This document shows positions 32,001 to 40,665 of a stretch of DNA of 64,000 bases, piece after piece. The translations under genes and the position numbers were made by a program. The notes under the pieces were generated by a model. That model was not told where the DNA came from and did not search any database. It saw nothing but the letters and a program-made list of their open reading frames with translations. The stretch covers positions 1 through 64,000 of the forward strand of contig JAKFCU010000102.1 of NCBI GenBank assembly GCA_036676475.1, read 5' to 3'. Numbering within the stretch: position 1 is the stretch's first letter; each line of letters begins with the position of its first letter. The stretch comes from LC029 sp036676475 (GTDB taxonomy: Bacteria; Bacillota; Bacilli; Aneurinibacillales; RAOX-1).

Positions 32001-32671
32001 TCCGGCTTGTTGCCAGAGCTACGGAAGGACTCCAATACTTCCAAACGTTTAATAATACGTGATCTTCGTTGGCCTTGGGCGGAATTTAGTTCCACTTTCA
32101 GTTGCTCAACGTCCTTATCCAAATCAATTTGCTGAAGAAGCCTTTTTATCGATTCCGCACCCATTCCAGCTATAAACGAGTTTCCGTATTTCTCGCGGTA
32201 ATTACGGTATTCCTTTTCGGATAAAAGCTGTTTCCTATCTAATGGCGTATCCCCTGCCTCGATGACAACATAGGACGCAAAATAGATAACCTCTTCAAGA
32301 GAACGTGGAGACATGTCTAAAACAAGTCCCATCCGGCTTGGAATCCCCTTAAAATACCAAATATGAGAGACTGGCGCAGCAAGCTCTATATGAGCCATCC
32401 GCTCACGGCGTACCTTGGCTCTCGTTACTTCTACACCGCAACGATCACAAACAACGCCCTTATAACGAACTCGCTTATATTTTCCGCAGTGACATTCCCA
32501 GTCCTTAGTCGGCCCGAAGATCTTCTCGCAGAACAGACCTTCTTTTTCAGGCTTTAACGTACGATAGTTTATCGTTTCAGGCTTCTTTACTTCGCCAAAA
32601 GACCAGGACCTGATCTTTTCAGGCGAAGCTAAGCCAATTTTCATAGATTCAAAATTGTTCACATCTAACAA
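29030..32671 (-). CDS. rpoC: RNA polymerase subunit beta-prime
   Basis: The 1213-residue catalytic subunit starts at TTG 32671, 8 nt after GGGAGG. The zinc finger CHCGKYKRVRYKGVVCDRCG is near residues 60-80. The catalytic loop NADFDGDQMAVH holds the Mg2+ triad. A second zinc site is formed by CRTQHGVCKLCYGRNL and the upstream CGTDKG cysteine. The trigger-loop and bridge-helix region (RGNVSQITQLAGMRGLMANP, EPGTQLTMRTFHTGG) is intact. The 32-bp gap to rpoB indicates co-transcription. Confidence 0.99.
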   Translation of the reverse strand: MLDVNNFESMKIGLASPEKIRSWSFGEVKKPETINYRTLKPEKEGLFCEKIFGPTKDWECHCGKYKRVRYKGVVCDRCGVEVTRAKVRRERMAHIELAAPVSHIWYFKGIPSRMGLVLDMSPRSLEEVIYFASYVVIEAGDTPLDRKQLLSEKEYRNYREKYGNSFIAGMGAESIKRLLQQIDLDKDVEQLKVELNSAQGQRRSRIIKRLEVLESFRSSGNKPEWMVLEVLPVIPPELRPMVQLDGGRFATSDLNDLYRRVINRNNRLKRLLDLGAPDIIVQNEKRMLQEAVDALIDNGRRGRPVTGPGNRPLKSLSHMLKGKQGRFRQNLLGKRVDYSGRSVIVVGPNLRMYQCGLPKEMALELFKPFVMKELVSKGLAHNIKSAKRKVERIHPEIWDVLEEVIKEHPVLLNRAPTLHRLGIQAFEPILVEGRAIRLHPLVCTAYNADFDGDQMAVHVPLSAEAQAEARLLMLAAHNILNPKDGKPVVTPSQDMVLGSYYLTTERKEAKGEGQVFHAPNAAIHAYQTGHISLHARIAIPARTLGKISFTPEQEQALLVTTVGKIVFNEIFPNDMPYINEPTKSNLQMGIPDRYFIFDKGISVKEFIDTQLPKELDAVKKSFLGTIIGEVFRRFGTTQTTVMLDRVKDLGFKYATKAGLTVAVADIRTPEKKRAIITAADEKVTTILNQYRRGLITEDERYDRVISVWSKAKDEVTEVLMSSLDKFNSIYMMANSGARGNVSQITQLAGMRGLMANPSGRIIELPIKSNFREGLTVLEYFISTHGARKGLADTALRTADSGYLTRRLVDVAQDVIVREIDCGTDKGLIVSPIVDGKNKIEDTYDRIVGRTSFASVRHPETGEVIVKKNQLITEDLAELITNELGIEAVHIRTVLTCRTQHGVCKLCYGRNLATGTDVEIGEAVGIIAAQSIGEPGTQLTMRTFHTGGVAGDDITQGLPRIQELFEARNPKGQATITEFDGEVIEMRDTKDRREIEIRGHAETKVYQIPFGSRLKVSVGTKLRAGDELTEGSIDPKEMLRIKGLRGVQHYILQEVQKVYRMQGVEINDKHVEVMIRQMLRKIRIIDSGHTDLLPGSYVDIHEYENANRKVFRNGSGDPAVARPVLLGITKASLETESFLSAASFQETTRVLTDAAIKGKVDRLLGLKENVIIGKLIPAGTGMNRYRNTRILTDQKTVEDTSEDSPLAKETVTVE

Positions 32672-32703
32672 GGGGCATACCTCCCATGACCGGTTATCAA
32701 CCC

Positions 32704-35700
32704 TTAATCTTCTGCGCCAACACTCTGAAGATTGAGGTTTAGCTTATCACTTGTATTCTCATCTTCCTCATCGACTTCGCGCATTTCAATCTCTTTCTCA
32801 TCCCCAGATAGGATTTTCACATCCAAACCTAGACTTTGTAGCTCCTTAATCAATACCTTAAATGATTCAGGAACACCAGGCTCAGGAACGTTTTCACCTT
32901 TGACAATTGCTTCATAGGTTTTTACGCGACCTACAACGTCATCAGATTTCACAGTAAGAATTTCCTGAAGGGTGTATGCAGCACCATAAGCTTCAAGAGC
33001 CCAAACTTCCATCTCCCCGAAACGCTGACCACCAAATTGAGCTTTACCGCCCAATGGTTGCTGTGTAACCAGCGAGTAAGGTCCTGTGGAACGAGCATGG
33101 ATCTTATCATCAACCATGTGTGCTAACTTGATCATATACATGACACCGACGGTTACCCGGTTATCAAAAGGTTCACCTGAGCGGCCGTCAAATAGTACAG
33201 TTTTACCATCACGAGAAAGCCCAGCTTCTTCTAGAGTTTCAAACACTTCGCCTTCTGTCGCTCCGTCAAATACCGGAGTTGCCACATGAATCCCTAAAGC
33301 ACGAGCAGCCATACCTAAATGGGTTTCAAGAACCTGACCGATATTCATACGTGATGGAACCCCTAACGGATTCAATACGACCTGTACGGGTGTACCATCG
33401 GGCAAGAAAGGCATATCCTCTTCAGGCAATATTCTGGCAATAACCCCTTTGTTACCATGGCGTCCCGCCATTTTATCCCCAACGGAGATTTTGCGCTTCT
33501 GAGCAATGTAAACCCGAACTAATTGATTGACACCAGGCGGTAATTCATCCCCATTTTCACGAGTGAACACTTTGACATCCACAATGATCCCAGATCCGCC
33601 ATGTGGCACACGTAAGGATGTATCGCGAACTTCGCGAGCCTTTTCCCCAAATATAGCATGTAACAAACGTTCTTCCGCCGTTAACTCGGTTACCCCTTTT
33701 GGCGTTACTTTTCCAACAAGGATATCTCCATCAGAAATTTCCGCTCCTACACGAATAATGCCACGTTCATCAAGGTTCTTTAAGGCATCTTCTCCAACAT
33801 TCGGGATATCCCGGGTAATTTCTTCAGGTCCTAACTTGGTGTCGCGAGCTTCAGACTCATATTCTTCTATATGAATGGAAGTATAAACATCTTCCTTAAC
33901 CAGCTTTTCACTCATGAGGATAGCATCCTCATAGTTGTAGCCTTCCCATGTCATAAAGGCAACAAGGGCATTTCGACCAAGGGCCAATTCCCCTTTTTCT
34001 GTGGAAGGGCCATCAGCAAGGATATCTCCCACCTTTACAAATTCGCCTCTGCGAATGGTAGACCGTTGATTTACACAAGTACCTTGGTTGGAACGGATAA
34101 ACTTTTGCAGGCGATATTTGTCCAAATCACCTTTCACCATCTTGATTCCATCCGGCAGTTGGTTTACTTCACCCTTCTTCATGGATTCCTCTAAAAGAGA
34201 AAGACCCCAATTGTTCGGAATGGATACAGGATTGTTGTTTTGATCAAAGAATTGAACACGTCTTACCCATATTTCACGAGCCGTAACTCGTTCAACAATA
34301 CCCGGGTGTTTAACCACAATGGCAACCCCAGAGTCTTTGGCTGCTTTATGCTCCATTCCAGTCCCAATGAAAGGAGCTTCAGGAACAAGAAGCGGAACAG
34401 CCTGTCGCTGCATGTTCGCTCCCATCAAGGCACGGTTGGCGTCATCATTTTCCAAGAATGGAATCATCGCCGTCGCAACCGATACAACCTGCTTAGGAGA
34501 AACGTCCATGTAATCAACTTTATCGCGAGGAATCGTTAAGATTTCCCCTTTACGCCGGCAGATGACTGTTTCATTCAGGAATCGGCCTTCCTCATCAATC
34601 GGGGCATTTGCCTGAGCTACGTTGAATACATCTTCTTCATCTGCTGTTAAATAAGCAATATCATTGGTAACCAATCCTGTTTCAGAATCAATCTTTCTTC
34701 TAGGCGTTTCAATGAATCCATATTCATTGATTCTCGCATAGCTGGATAAAGAGTTGATCAAACCAATGTTTGGACCTTCCGGAGTCTCAATCGGACACAT
34801 ACGGCCGTAGTGAGAATGGTGAACGTCACGAACTTCAAAGCCTGCTCGCTCTCTCGTTAATCCGCCTGGTCCTAACGCAGATAGACGACGCTTATGCGTT
34901 AATTCAGCTAATGGATTCGTTTGATCCATAAACTGAGACAACTGGCTGCTTCCAAAGAATTCTTTAATGGCTGCAATCACCGGACGAATATTAATTAAAG
35001 CCTGGGGCGTAATGGCATTTGCGTCTTGAATAGACATCCGCTCACGAACTACCCTTTCCATACGGGAAAGTCCAATACGGAATTGATTTTGCAGAAGCTC
35101 ACCCACAGAACGCAAACGGCGATTTCCTAAATGGTCAATATCATCCGTATTTCCAATTCCGTGCAAGAGGTTTATAAAGTAATTGATGGATGCGACGATA
35201 TCAGATGGCGTTATATGCTTCACAGCCTTGTCAATCAGACCATTAGAAATAACTTTAACAATTTGTCCATCATCGGTTGGTGAGAAGATGTTAATGCCTT
35301 GTACAGCGATATCTTCTTCCACTACACCACCACGAGGTTTTAGCTTCCCAATATTTAATCCAGTAGCCAGGTACTTCTCCAACTTCTCCATGAGACGACG
35401 ATCTACAGGTTGACCTGCTTCAGCCAAAATTTCACCGGTTTCATTGTCTACTAATGTTTCCGCCAATTTTTGATTGTAGATGCGATTACGAATATGTAAT
35501 TTCTTGTTGATTTTATAACGCCCTACATTCGCAAGGTCATAGCGCTTGGGATCGAAGAAACGGGAAACCAGCAAGCTTTTCGCATTTTCTACCGTAGGCG
35601 GCTCACCTGGACGCAGGCGTTCATAGATTTCAATTAATGCTTTTTCCGTGGAATCGGTATTGTCCTTCTCCAACGTGTTTTTCAGATATTCATCTTCACC

Positions 35701-36333
35701 AAGGATATTGAGGATTTCTGCATCCGTACCGAAGCCTAATGCACGCAAAAGAACCGTAACGGGGATCTTCCTTGTACGGTCAATACGAACATAAATAACG
35801 TCCTTGGCATCAGTCTCCAATTCTAGCCAGGCTCCACGATTCGGAATGACAGTAGCTGAATAGGCCTGCTTTCCGTTCTTATCTACTTTAGTATTGTAAT
35901 ATACACTTGGAGAACGAACGAGCTGACTAACGATAACGCGCTCAGCCCCATTAATGATGAAGGTTCCTGTATCCGTCATCAATGGAAAGTCTCCCATGAA
36001 AACTTCTTGTTCCTTCACTTCGCCCGTTTCCTTGTTGATTAAACGAACTTTTACACGTAGGGGTGCAGCATAGGTAACATCCCGTTCTTTTGTCTCATCA
36101 ACTGAATACTTCGGTTCACCTAAGCTATAATCTATAAATTCTAAAACTAGATTCCCTGTAAAATCTTGAATAGGGGAAATATCTTGGAACATCTCCCGTA
36201 GACCTTCATCAAGGAACCATTGATAGGACTTCTGCTGAATCTCAATAAGATTAGGAAGTTCCATTACTTCTTCAATCCTGGCATAACTCCTACGTTGACG
36301 ATAACGTCCGCTTTGAATCAGATGACCTGCCAA
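32704..36333 (-). CDS. rpoB: RNA polymerase subunit beta
   Basis: The 1209-residue subunit starts at TTG 36333, after GAGGGGTG, with the family N-terminus AGHLIQSGRYRQRRSYARI; Bacillus rpoB also uses TTG. The rifampicin region SSQLSQFMDQTNP, LAELTHKRRLSALGPGGL carries the usual sensitive residues (Q, D, H, S). DKMAGRHGNKGV and GGKAQFGGQRFGEMEVWALE are the conserved catalytic-core blocks. The C-terminus is acidic (EVDEEDENTSDKLN), as in other bacilli. Confidence 0.99.
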   Translation of the reverse strand: MAGHLIQSGRYRQRRSYARIEEVMELPNLIEIQQKSYQWFLDEGLREMFQDISPIQDFTGNLVLEFIDYSLGEPKYSVDETKERDVTYAAPLRVKVRLINKETGEVKEQEVFMGDFPLMTDTGTFIINGAERVIVSQLVRSPSVYYNTKVDKNGKQAYSATVIPNRGAWLELETDAKDVIYVRIDRTRKIPVTVLLRALGFGTDAEILNILGEDEYLKNTLEKDNTDSTEKALIEIYERLRPGEPPTVENAKSLLVSRFFDPKRYDLANVGRYKINKKLHIRNRIYNQKLAETLVDNETGEILAEAGQPVDRRLMEKLEKYLATGLNIGKLKPRGGVVEEDIAVQGINIFSPTDDGQIVKVISNGLIDKAVKHITPSDIVASINYFINLLHGIGNTDDIDHLGNRRLRSVGELLQNQFRIGLSRMERVVRERMSIQDANAITPQALINIRPVIAAIKEFFGSSQLSQFMDQTNPLAELTHKRRLSALGPGGLTRERAGFEVRDVHHSHYGRMCPIETPEGPNIGLINSLSSYARINEYGFIETPRRKIDSETGLVTNDIAYLTADEEDVFNVAQANAPIDEEGRFLNETVICRRKGEILTIPRDKVDYMDVSPKQVVSVATAMIPFLENDDANRALMGANMQRQAVPLLVPEAPFIGTGMEHKAAKDSGVAIVVKHPGIVERVTAREIWVRRVQFFDQNNNPVSIPNNWGLSLLEESMKKGEVNQLPDGIKMVKGDLDKYRLQKFIRSNQGTCVNQRSTIRRGEFVKVGDILADGPSTEKGELALGRNALVAFMTWEGYNYEDAILMSEKLVKEDVYTSIHIEEYESEARDTKLGPEEITRDIPNVGEDALKNLDERGIIRVGAEISDGDILVGKVTPKGVTELTAEERLLHAIFGEKAREVRDTSLRVPHGGSGIIVDVKVFTRENGDELPPGVNQLVRVYIAQKRKISVGDKMAGRHGNKGVIARILPEEDMPFLPDGTPVQVVLNPLGVPSRMNIGQVLETHLGMAARALGIHVATPVFDGATEGEVFETLEEAGLSRDGKTVLFDGRSGEPFDNRVTVGVMYMIKLAHMVDDKIHARSTGPYSLVTQQPLGGKAQFGGQRFGEMEVWALEAYGAAYTLQEILTVKSDDVVGRVKTYEAIVKGENVPEPGVPESFKVLIKELQSLGLDVKILSGDEKEIEMREVDEEDENTSDKLNLNLQSVGAED

Positions 36334-36649
36334 ATCGATTCACCCCTCAAACCCGAGTTTTAAACAAAGTTACTTGGGATCATAGATCCCAAAATCCCTC
36401 TAGACATAAGAAAAGCTTCAATTGACCTGAAGCTGAGGGCATGTTTTTAAAAATCAACTATCAGTAATATACTGATAGTATATTAACAAATGGACAGTTC
36501 TATTATGTTAGTTTACCCACAAAAAGAAAAATCCATTCACATAATAAAAAAGAAAAAGTCAATCCTTGACAAACATAAAAATCTGCCTCTTTTAGCATTT
36601 TATAACGATAACACAATCAAAATTTCATGTCAAGGAAAATATGGGATAT
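36334..36649 (-). promoter_or_regulatory. rpoB leader with two hairpins
   Basis: This 316-bp gap separates the rsmC-like gene from rpoB and holds no gene. On the minus strand a perfect stem ACTATCAGTA/TACTGATAGT (about 36482-36461) ends in TTGATTTTT. A second stem AGCTTCA/TGAAGCT (36440-36420) ends in TTTTCTT. Both look like terminator or attenuator elements before rpoB. TTGACA and TTGACT motifs occur upstream (near 36635 and 36560), but I cannot fix a -10 box. Confidence 0.5.
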
Positions 36650-37255
36650 TTAAGAATGCTTAGTAGCTTTGATAATCCAGTATCCTTTCTCTTGAACCAC
36701 CTTAACTACATCAGAATAGAGTGTTTCTAGCTTCTTCATTGCAGATGGGGCACCTTGTTTCTTTTGAATAACCACCCATAGCGATCCGCTGGGTTTCAAA
36801 TAGGCATAGGCATCTTCTAATATATTGTGGACCGTTTCCTTTCCCGCACGTATGGGGGGATTTGTGAGAATCACATTGAATGGCTTCATCATATCAACTT
36901 GCTCGAATAGATTGCTTACTATAACATCTGCATTTGAAATTTGATTTACTGCCACATTATGTTTAGCCAGTGCTACAGCACGTTCATTTATATCGACCAT
37001 TAATACTTCCCCTTTAGAAGCTAGGGATGCAGCAGTAATTCCAATCGGTCCATACCCACAGCCCATATCCAATACGCGATCCGTTTCACTTATCTCCATT
37101 TCTTCTATTAATAGAACACTTCCAAAATCAATCCGCTCTTTAGAAAAAACACCCGCATCAGATTTAAATCGAAAAGAGTGGCCACGAAGCTCAAAAGAGA
37201 ATTCTTTTTCATCATGTGAAACCTTGGGACGGTTCGTGTAATAATGATCCGTCAT
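36650..37255 (-). CDS. ybxB: RsmC/YbxB-like class I methyltransferase
   Basis: The 201-residue SAM-dependent methyltransferase resembles the C-terminal catalytic domain of RsmC, which methylates G1207 of 16S rRNA. It has motif I VLDMGCGYGPIGITAA, an acidic motif II (EVLMVDIN), and the base-methylating NPPIRAGK motif. I chose the second ATG (37255), 9 nt after AGGAGG, because the first is only 3 nt away. It has the canonical YbxB position between rplL and rpoB. Confidence 0.93.
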   Translation of the reverse strand: MTDHYYTNRPKVSHDEKEFSFELRGHSFRFKSDAGVFSKERIDFGSVLLIEEMEISETDRVLDMGCGYGPIGITAASLASKGEVLMVDINERAVALAKHNVAVNQISNADVIVSNLFEQVDMMKPFNVILTNPPIRAGKETVHNILEDAYAYLKPSGSLWVVIQKKQGAPSAMKKLETLYSDVVKVVQEKGYWIIKATKHS

Positions 37256-37387
37256 ATCCATTCACCTCCTTTATTCGTTTTCTCTATTTCTTTTTTTTAC
37301 GTATACATGGAAATTTATACTTTTTTTATTTTAATAAAAACTCTACTTGCATATCCTTATGTGGATAATACTATTTGATAGGTAAAA

Positions 37388-37422
37388 CAAAGACCCACTG
37401 CATTGATTACAGTGGGTCTTTG
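37388..37422 (-). terminator. Terminator after rplL
   Basis: CAAAGACCCACTG and CAGTGGGTCTTTG are perfect 13-bp arms with a 9-nt loop, followed on the minus strand by TTTTACC. It ends the rplJ-rplL unit before ybxB. Confidence 0.85.
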
Positions 37423-37435
37423 TTGTATTTGAAAA

Positions 37436-37795
37436 TTACTTCACTTCAACAGAAGCTCCAGCTTCTTCAAGCTTAGCTTTGATTGCATCAGCATCGTCCT
37501 TGGAGATTCCTTCTTTAACAGTTGCCGGAGCTCCGTCAACCATAGCTTTAGCTTCTTTCAAGCCAAGACCAGTGATTTCGCGAATAACTTTAATAACGTT
37601 GATCTTACCAGCACCAGCACTTGTAAGAGTAACAGTGAACTCAGTTTGCTCTGCAACTTCAGCAGCTGCAGCACCAGCAGCAGCTACAGGAGCAGCGGCA
37701 GTAACACCGAATTCTTCTTCAATTGCTTTTACTAGATCGTTAAGTTCAAGAACGGACATACCTTTAATCGCTTCAAGAATTTGTTCTTTAGACAT
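37436..37795 (-). CDS. rplL: 50S ribosomal protein L7/L12
   Basis: The 119-residue stalk protein recruits translational GTPases. Its N-terminal dimerisation domain (MSKEQILEAIKGMSVLELND), alanine-rich hinge (VAAAGAAAAEVAEQ) and C-terminal factor-binding domain (KINVIKVIREITGLGLKEAK) are intact. AGGAGG precedes the ATG, and it follows rplJ by 47 bp. Confidence 0.99.
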   Translation of the reverse strand: MSKEQILEAIKGMSVLELNDLVKAIEEEFGVTAAAPVAAAGAAAAEVAEQTEFTVTLTSAGAGKINVIKVIREITGLGLKEAKAMVDGAPATVKEGISKDDADAIKAKLEEAGASVEVK

Positions 37796-37842
37796 TATAA
37801 ATTCCTCCTAAATTAGATAAGTATATTTCAATCGAATCAATA

Positions 37843-38337
37843 CTAAGCTTCTTGTTCTTGCTTCTCTGCAACAGCTTTGACTGCAAGAGCAAAGTTGCGC
37901 ATTGGAGCTTGAAGTACGCTAAGCAACATAGAAAGCAATCCTTCGCGGGAAGGCAGGTCAGCAAGAGCTTTGATTTGTTCAACGCCCATTACTGCTCCAT
38001 CAACGATACCACCCTTAATTTCAAGCTTATCGTTTTTCTTAGCGAAGTCATTTAAAATTTTAGCAGCTGTTATTTCATCTTGTGCAAAAGCAATCGCTGT
38101 TGGACCAGTCAAGTACTGATTCAAATCAGCCGCTTCTACTTCAACTGTTGCACGTTGAGCCAACTTGTTCTTGTAGACTTTGAAATCTACACCAGCTTCA
38201 CGGCAAAGCTTACGAAGTTCAGTTGCTTGCTTAACAGTCAAACCACGATAGTCAGCCAAAACAGCACTTTTAGATTCACGAAGCTTACTTGCAATCTCTT
38301 GTACTGCTTGAACTTTCTCTTCACGTATTACTGCCAT
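37843..38337 (-). CDS. rplJ: 50S ribosomal protein L10
   Basis: The 164-residue stalk-base protein anchors L7/L12 dimers on 23S rRNA. The N-terminal globular domain begins with MAVIREEKVQAVQEIASKLR and contains VLADYRGLTVKQATELRK. The C-terminal helix (LADLPSREGLLSMLLSVLQA, then PMRNFALAVKAVAEKQE) is the L12-binding spine. Expression should be autoregulated through the leader just upstream. Confidence 0.99.
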   Translation of the reverse strand: MAVIREEKVQAVQEIASKLRESKSAVLADYRGLTVKQATELRKLCREAGVDFKVYKNKLAQRATVEVEAADLNQYLTGPTAIAFAQDEITAAKILNDFAKKNDKLEIKGGIVDGAVMGVEQIKALADLPSREGLLSMLLSVLQAPMRNFALAVKAVAEKQEQEA

Positions 38338-38344
38338 GGTACAC

Positions 38345-38600
38345 CTCCTACTTTATTCATTTTGGCGCACAAAGATCTCGTCCACATAGGTGTTAGAGAA
38401 AGAGGATTATGCCCGTTCGATGCGTGTATAATAGAAAATGCCCTTCGCAAACATCGAAGGGCATAGGTATCCTCTAAGAATATCTATCATGCACCTCGGA
38501 AGGACATTAAGCTTCTTATGAAGCACCTTCTGTCTTCGGTTGTTTATGCTTTAAGTGGTTATGTGCTCAAGGCACAAGATATATATTATCAATAGCACGT
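38345..38600 (-). ncRNA. L10-type ribosomal protein leader (rplJ-rplL)
   Basis: This gene-free region holds several stems on the minus strand. The clearest, ATGCCCTTCGATG / GCGAAGGGCAT (38465-38436), is followed by TTTTCTATTATA and behaves like an attenuator. Position and organisation match the L10(L12)4 autoregulatory leader known from bacilli. I did not verify the kink-turn core. Confidence 0.7.
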
Positions 38601-38612
38601 TAAGAAGTCAAG

Positions 38613-39314
38613 TTACTTCGCAGCACCAATTGTTCCCATACTCACTTTTACACCAGGTCCCATAGTTGAGCTGATGGTTACATTCTTCATGTAAACTCCC
38701 TTAGCAGCTGCTGGCTTAGCTTTTTGAAGAGTATCAATAATGGTAGCTAAGTTTTCAGCAAGCTTTTGGCTATCGAAGGAAACCTTACCAATAGGAGCGT
38801 GGATATTACCGGCCTTGTCTGTACGGTACTCGATCTTACCAGCTTTAATTTCTTTTACAGCCTTTTCAACGTCAAAAGTAACCGTACCTGTCTTAGGGTT
38901 TGGCATTAAACCCTTAGGACCGAGTACTCGACCCAATTTACCAACTTGGCCCATCATGTCAGGAGTTGCAACGACAACGTCAAACTCAAACCAACCTTGT
39001 TGGATCTTGGTGATCATATCTTCATCGCCTACATAATCGGCTCCTGCAAGTTCTGCTTCCTTTGCCTTTTCGCCTTTAGCAAAAACAAGAACACGTTGAG
39101 TCTTACCGGTTCCGTGTGGTAACACAACAGCACCACGTAGCTGTTGATCAGCCTTTTTAACGTCTACACCTAACTTTACAGCCACTTCTACTGTTTCATC
39201 AAACTTTGCAGAAGAAGCCTTCTTTACTAGCTCAAGAGCTTCATTTACATCATACTGTTGAGCGCGGTCGATCAACTTAACAGCGTCTTGGTATTTTTTA
39301 CCCATCTTAGCCAA
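38613..39314 (-). CDS. rplA: 50S ribosomal protein L1
   Basis: The 233-residue L1-stalk protein starts MAKMGKKYQDAVKLIDRAQQ at TTG 39314, 8 nt after AAGGAGG. The ATG two codons earlier is only 2 nt from that sequence and gives a non-family N-terminus. It contains GTGKTQRVLVFAKGEKAKEA, GPKGLMPNPKTGTVT and the C-terminal TISSTMGPGVKVS blocks. It lies 210 bp from rplK with a terminator between, which is unusual. Confidence 0.98.
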   Translation of the reverse strand: MAKMGKKYQDAVKLIDRAQQYDVNEALELVKKASSAKFDETVEVAVKLGVDVKKADQQLRGAVVLPHGTGKTQRVLVFAKGEKAKEAELAGADYVGDEDMITKIQQGWFEFDVVVATPDMMGQVGKLGRVLGPKGLMPNPKTGTVTFDVEKAVKEIKAGKIEYRTDKAGNIHAPIGKVSFDSQKLAENLATIIDTLQKAKPAAAKGVYMKNVTISSTMGPGVKVSMGTIGAAK

Positions 39315-39410
39315 TTTCATTTCCTCCTTAAATAAAGTGGTCGTAGCGGTTTTACCTCCCACTTGGTTATCTTGAAAAAAGTCAAGTTAACCAGGTCGAG
39401 CCATAGCTCT

Positions 39411-39461
39411 AAGAAAGCTACTTGCGCAGCTTAATGCGTATGACACCTGACGGATAGGTGT
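39411..39461 (+). repeat. Two-hairpin interspersed repeat, copy F
   Basis: AAGAAAGCTACTTGCGCAGC is followed by TTAATGCGTATG and hairpin 2 ACACCT-GACGGAT-AGGTGT (perfect 6 bp, with CC/GG in place of TT/AA). It lies between rplK and rplA, antisense to them. Confidence 0.8.
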
Positions 39462-39465
39462 AATA

Positions 39466-39506
39466 AAAACGTCGGCTAGAAAGAACTTGTCCATCAACGT
39501 AGCCGA
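39466..39506 (-). terminator. Strong terminator between rplK and rplA
   Basis: On the minus strand AACGTCGGCTA and TAGCCGACGTT are perfect 11-bp arms and are followed by TTTATTAC. It lies about 20 nt after the rplK stop, within what is normally the rplK-rplA operon. Confidence 0.8.
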
Positions 39507-39524
39507 CGTTCTACATCAAATCAA

Positions 39525-39950
39525 TTAGTCTTCAATCACGATACCCATGCTGCGTGCTGTACCTTCCACCATGCGCATAGCCGCTTCCACGCTAGCTGCA
39601 TTTAGGTCAGGCATCTTGCTTTCGGCGATTTCACGAACTTTATCTCGCTTAATCGTTGCCACCTTCGTACGGTTTGGAACTCCAGAACCGGACTCAATCC
39701 CAGCAGCTTTCTTCAAAAGAACAGCAGCTGGAGGGGTTTTAGTGATGAATGTAAAAGAACGATCTTCAAATACAGTTATTTCAACAGGAATGATCAAACC
39801 CGCTTGCTCTTGTGTACGAGCGTTGAATTCTTTACAGAATCCCATAATATTTACCCCAGCTTGACCTAATGCAGGACCAACTGGAGGAGCCGGATTCGCT
39901 TTACCTGCAGGAATTTGTAACTTCACTACTTTAATAACCTTTTTAGCCAT
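39525..39950 (-). CDS. rplK: 50S ribosomal protein L11
   Basis: The 141-residue protein of the GTPase-associated centre, needed for stringent response by RelA, starts MAKKVIKVVKLQIPAGKANP at ATG 39950, 8 nt after GGAGG. PAPPVGPALGQAGVNIM is the thiostrepton-binding proline-rich segment, and GTARSMGI closes the protein. A promoter lies just upstream. Confidence 0.99.
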   Translation of the reverse strand: MAKKVIKVVKLQIPAGKANPAPPVGPALGQAGVNIMGFCKEFNARTQEQAGLIIPVEITVFEDRSFTFITKTPPAAVLLKKAAGIESGSGVPNRTKVATIKRDKVREIAESKMPDLNAASVEAAMRMVEGTARSMGIVIED

Positions 39951-40021
39951 CTGACACACCTCCTTAATCCAAAAATGTGGTGAACGGGTATAACCCCTCC
40001 CACTTGTGCATGGCTGTGCAA

Positions 40022-40049
40022 ATTATAGCATAGCCAATTGCTAAAACAA
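40022..40049 (-). promoter_or_regulatory. Probable rplK promoter
   Basis: On the minus strand TTGTTT (40049-40044), a 16-bp spacer ending TGC (extended -10) and TATAAT (40027-40022) lie about 72 bp before the rplK start. Confidence 0.55.
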
Positions 40050-40096
40050 AATACAAATTACCACATCAGGAAGTATATTTCAAGTCTTTATGGACT

Positions 40097-40630
40097 TTAT
40101 ATTTTTTCCACTTGTGTGTAATCAAGCTCGACCGGTGTCTCACGCCCGAACATATTCACATGCACTTTTACTTTGCGTTTATCCGCTTGGATTTCTTCTA
40201 CGGTGCCCACAAATTCGGCAAACGGACCTTCTTTGACCTTGACTTTTTCTTTGATGGTGAAGTCGATCTTTGGCTTGACTTCCTCCACACCCATTTGCTT
40301 CAAGATCGATTCTACTTCACCCGGTTTCAGGGGAGTGGGTTTTGATCCAGAGCCTGCCGAACCAACGAATCCTGTTACACCAGGTGTATTCCGTACGACA
40401 TACCAGGAATCATCAGTCATTACCATTTCAACCAAGACATAGCCGGGGAAAACCTTCTTTGTAACGGTTTTCTTCTTCCCATCTTTCATCTCTATTTCAT
40501 CCTCTGTAGGAATCATGACACGAAAGATCTTATCCTGCATATCCATGGATTCGACACGCTTTTCCAAATTGGTCTTTACTTTGTTCTCATACCCGGAATA
40601 GGTATGCACAACATACCATGCTTTTTCCAT
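40097..40630 (-). CDS. nusG: Transcription elongation/antitermination factor NusG
   Basis: The 177-residue factor has an N-terminal NGN domain (WYVVHTYSGYENKVKTNLEKR, VFPGYVLVEMVMTDDSWYVVRNTPGV, GFVG) and a C-terminal KOW domain (VKVKEGPFAEFVGTVEEI). It binds RNA polymerase and couples or pauses transcription. It lies between secE and rplK as expected. The ribosome binding site is GGAAGGACG somewhat distant from the ATG. Confidence 0.98.
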   Translation of the reverse strand: MEKAWYVVHTYSGYENKVKTNLEKRVESMDMQDKIFRVMIPTEDEIEMKDGKKKTVTKKVFPGYVLVEMVMTDDSWYVVRNTPGVTGFVGSAGSGSKPTPLKPGEVESILKQMGVEEVKPKIDFTIKEKVKVKEGPFAEFVGTVEEIQADKRKVKVHVNMFGRETPVELDYTQVEKI

Positions 40631-40665
40631 CCGTTAGGACTATAACGTCCTTCCCCCCTATCGAT

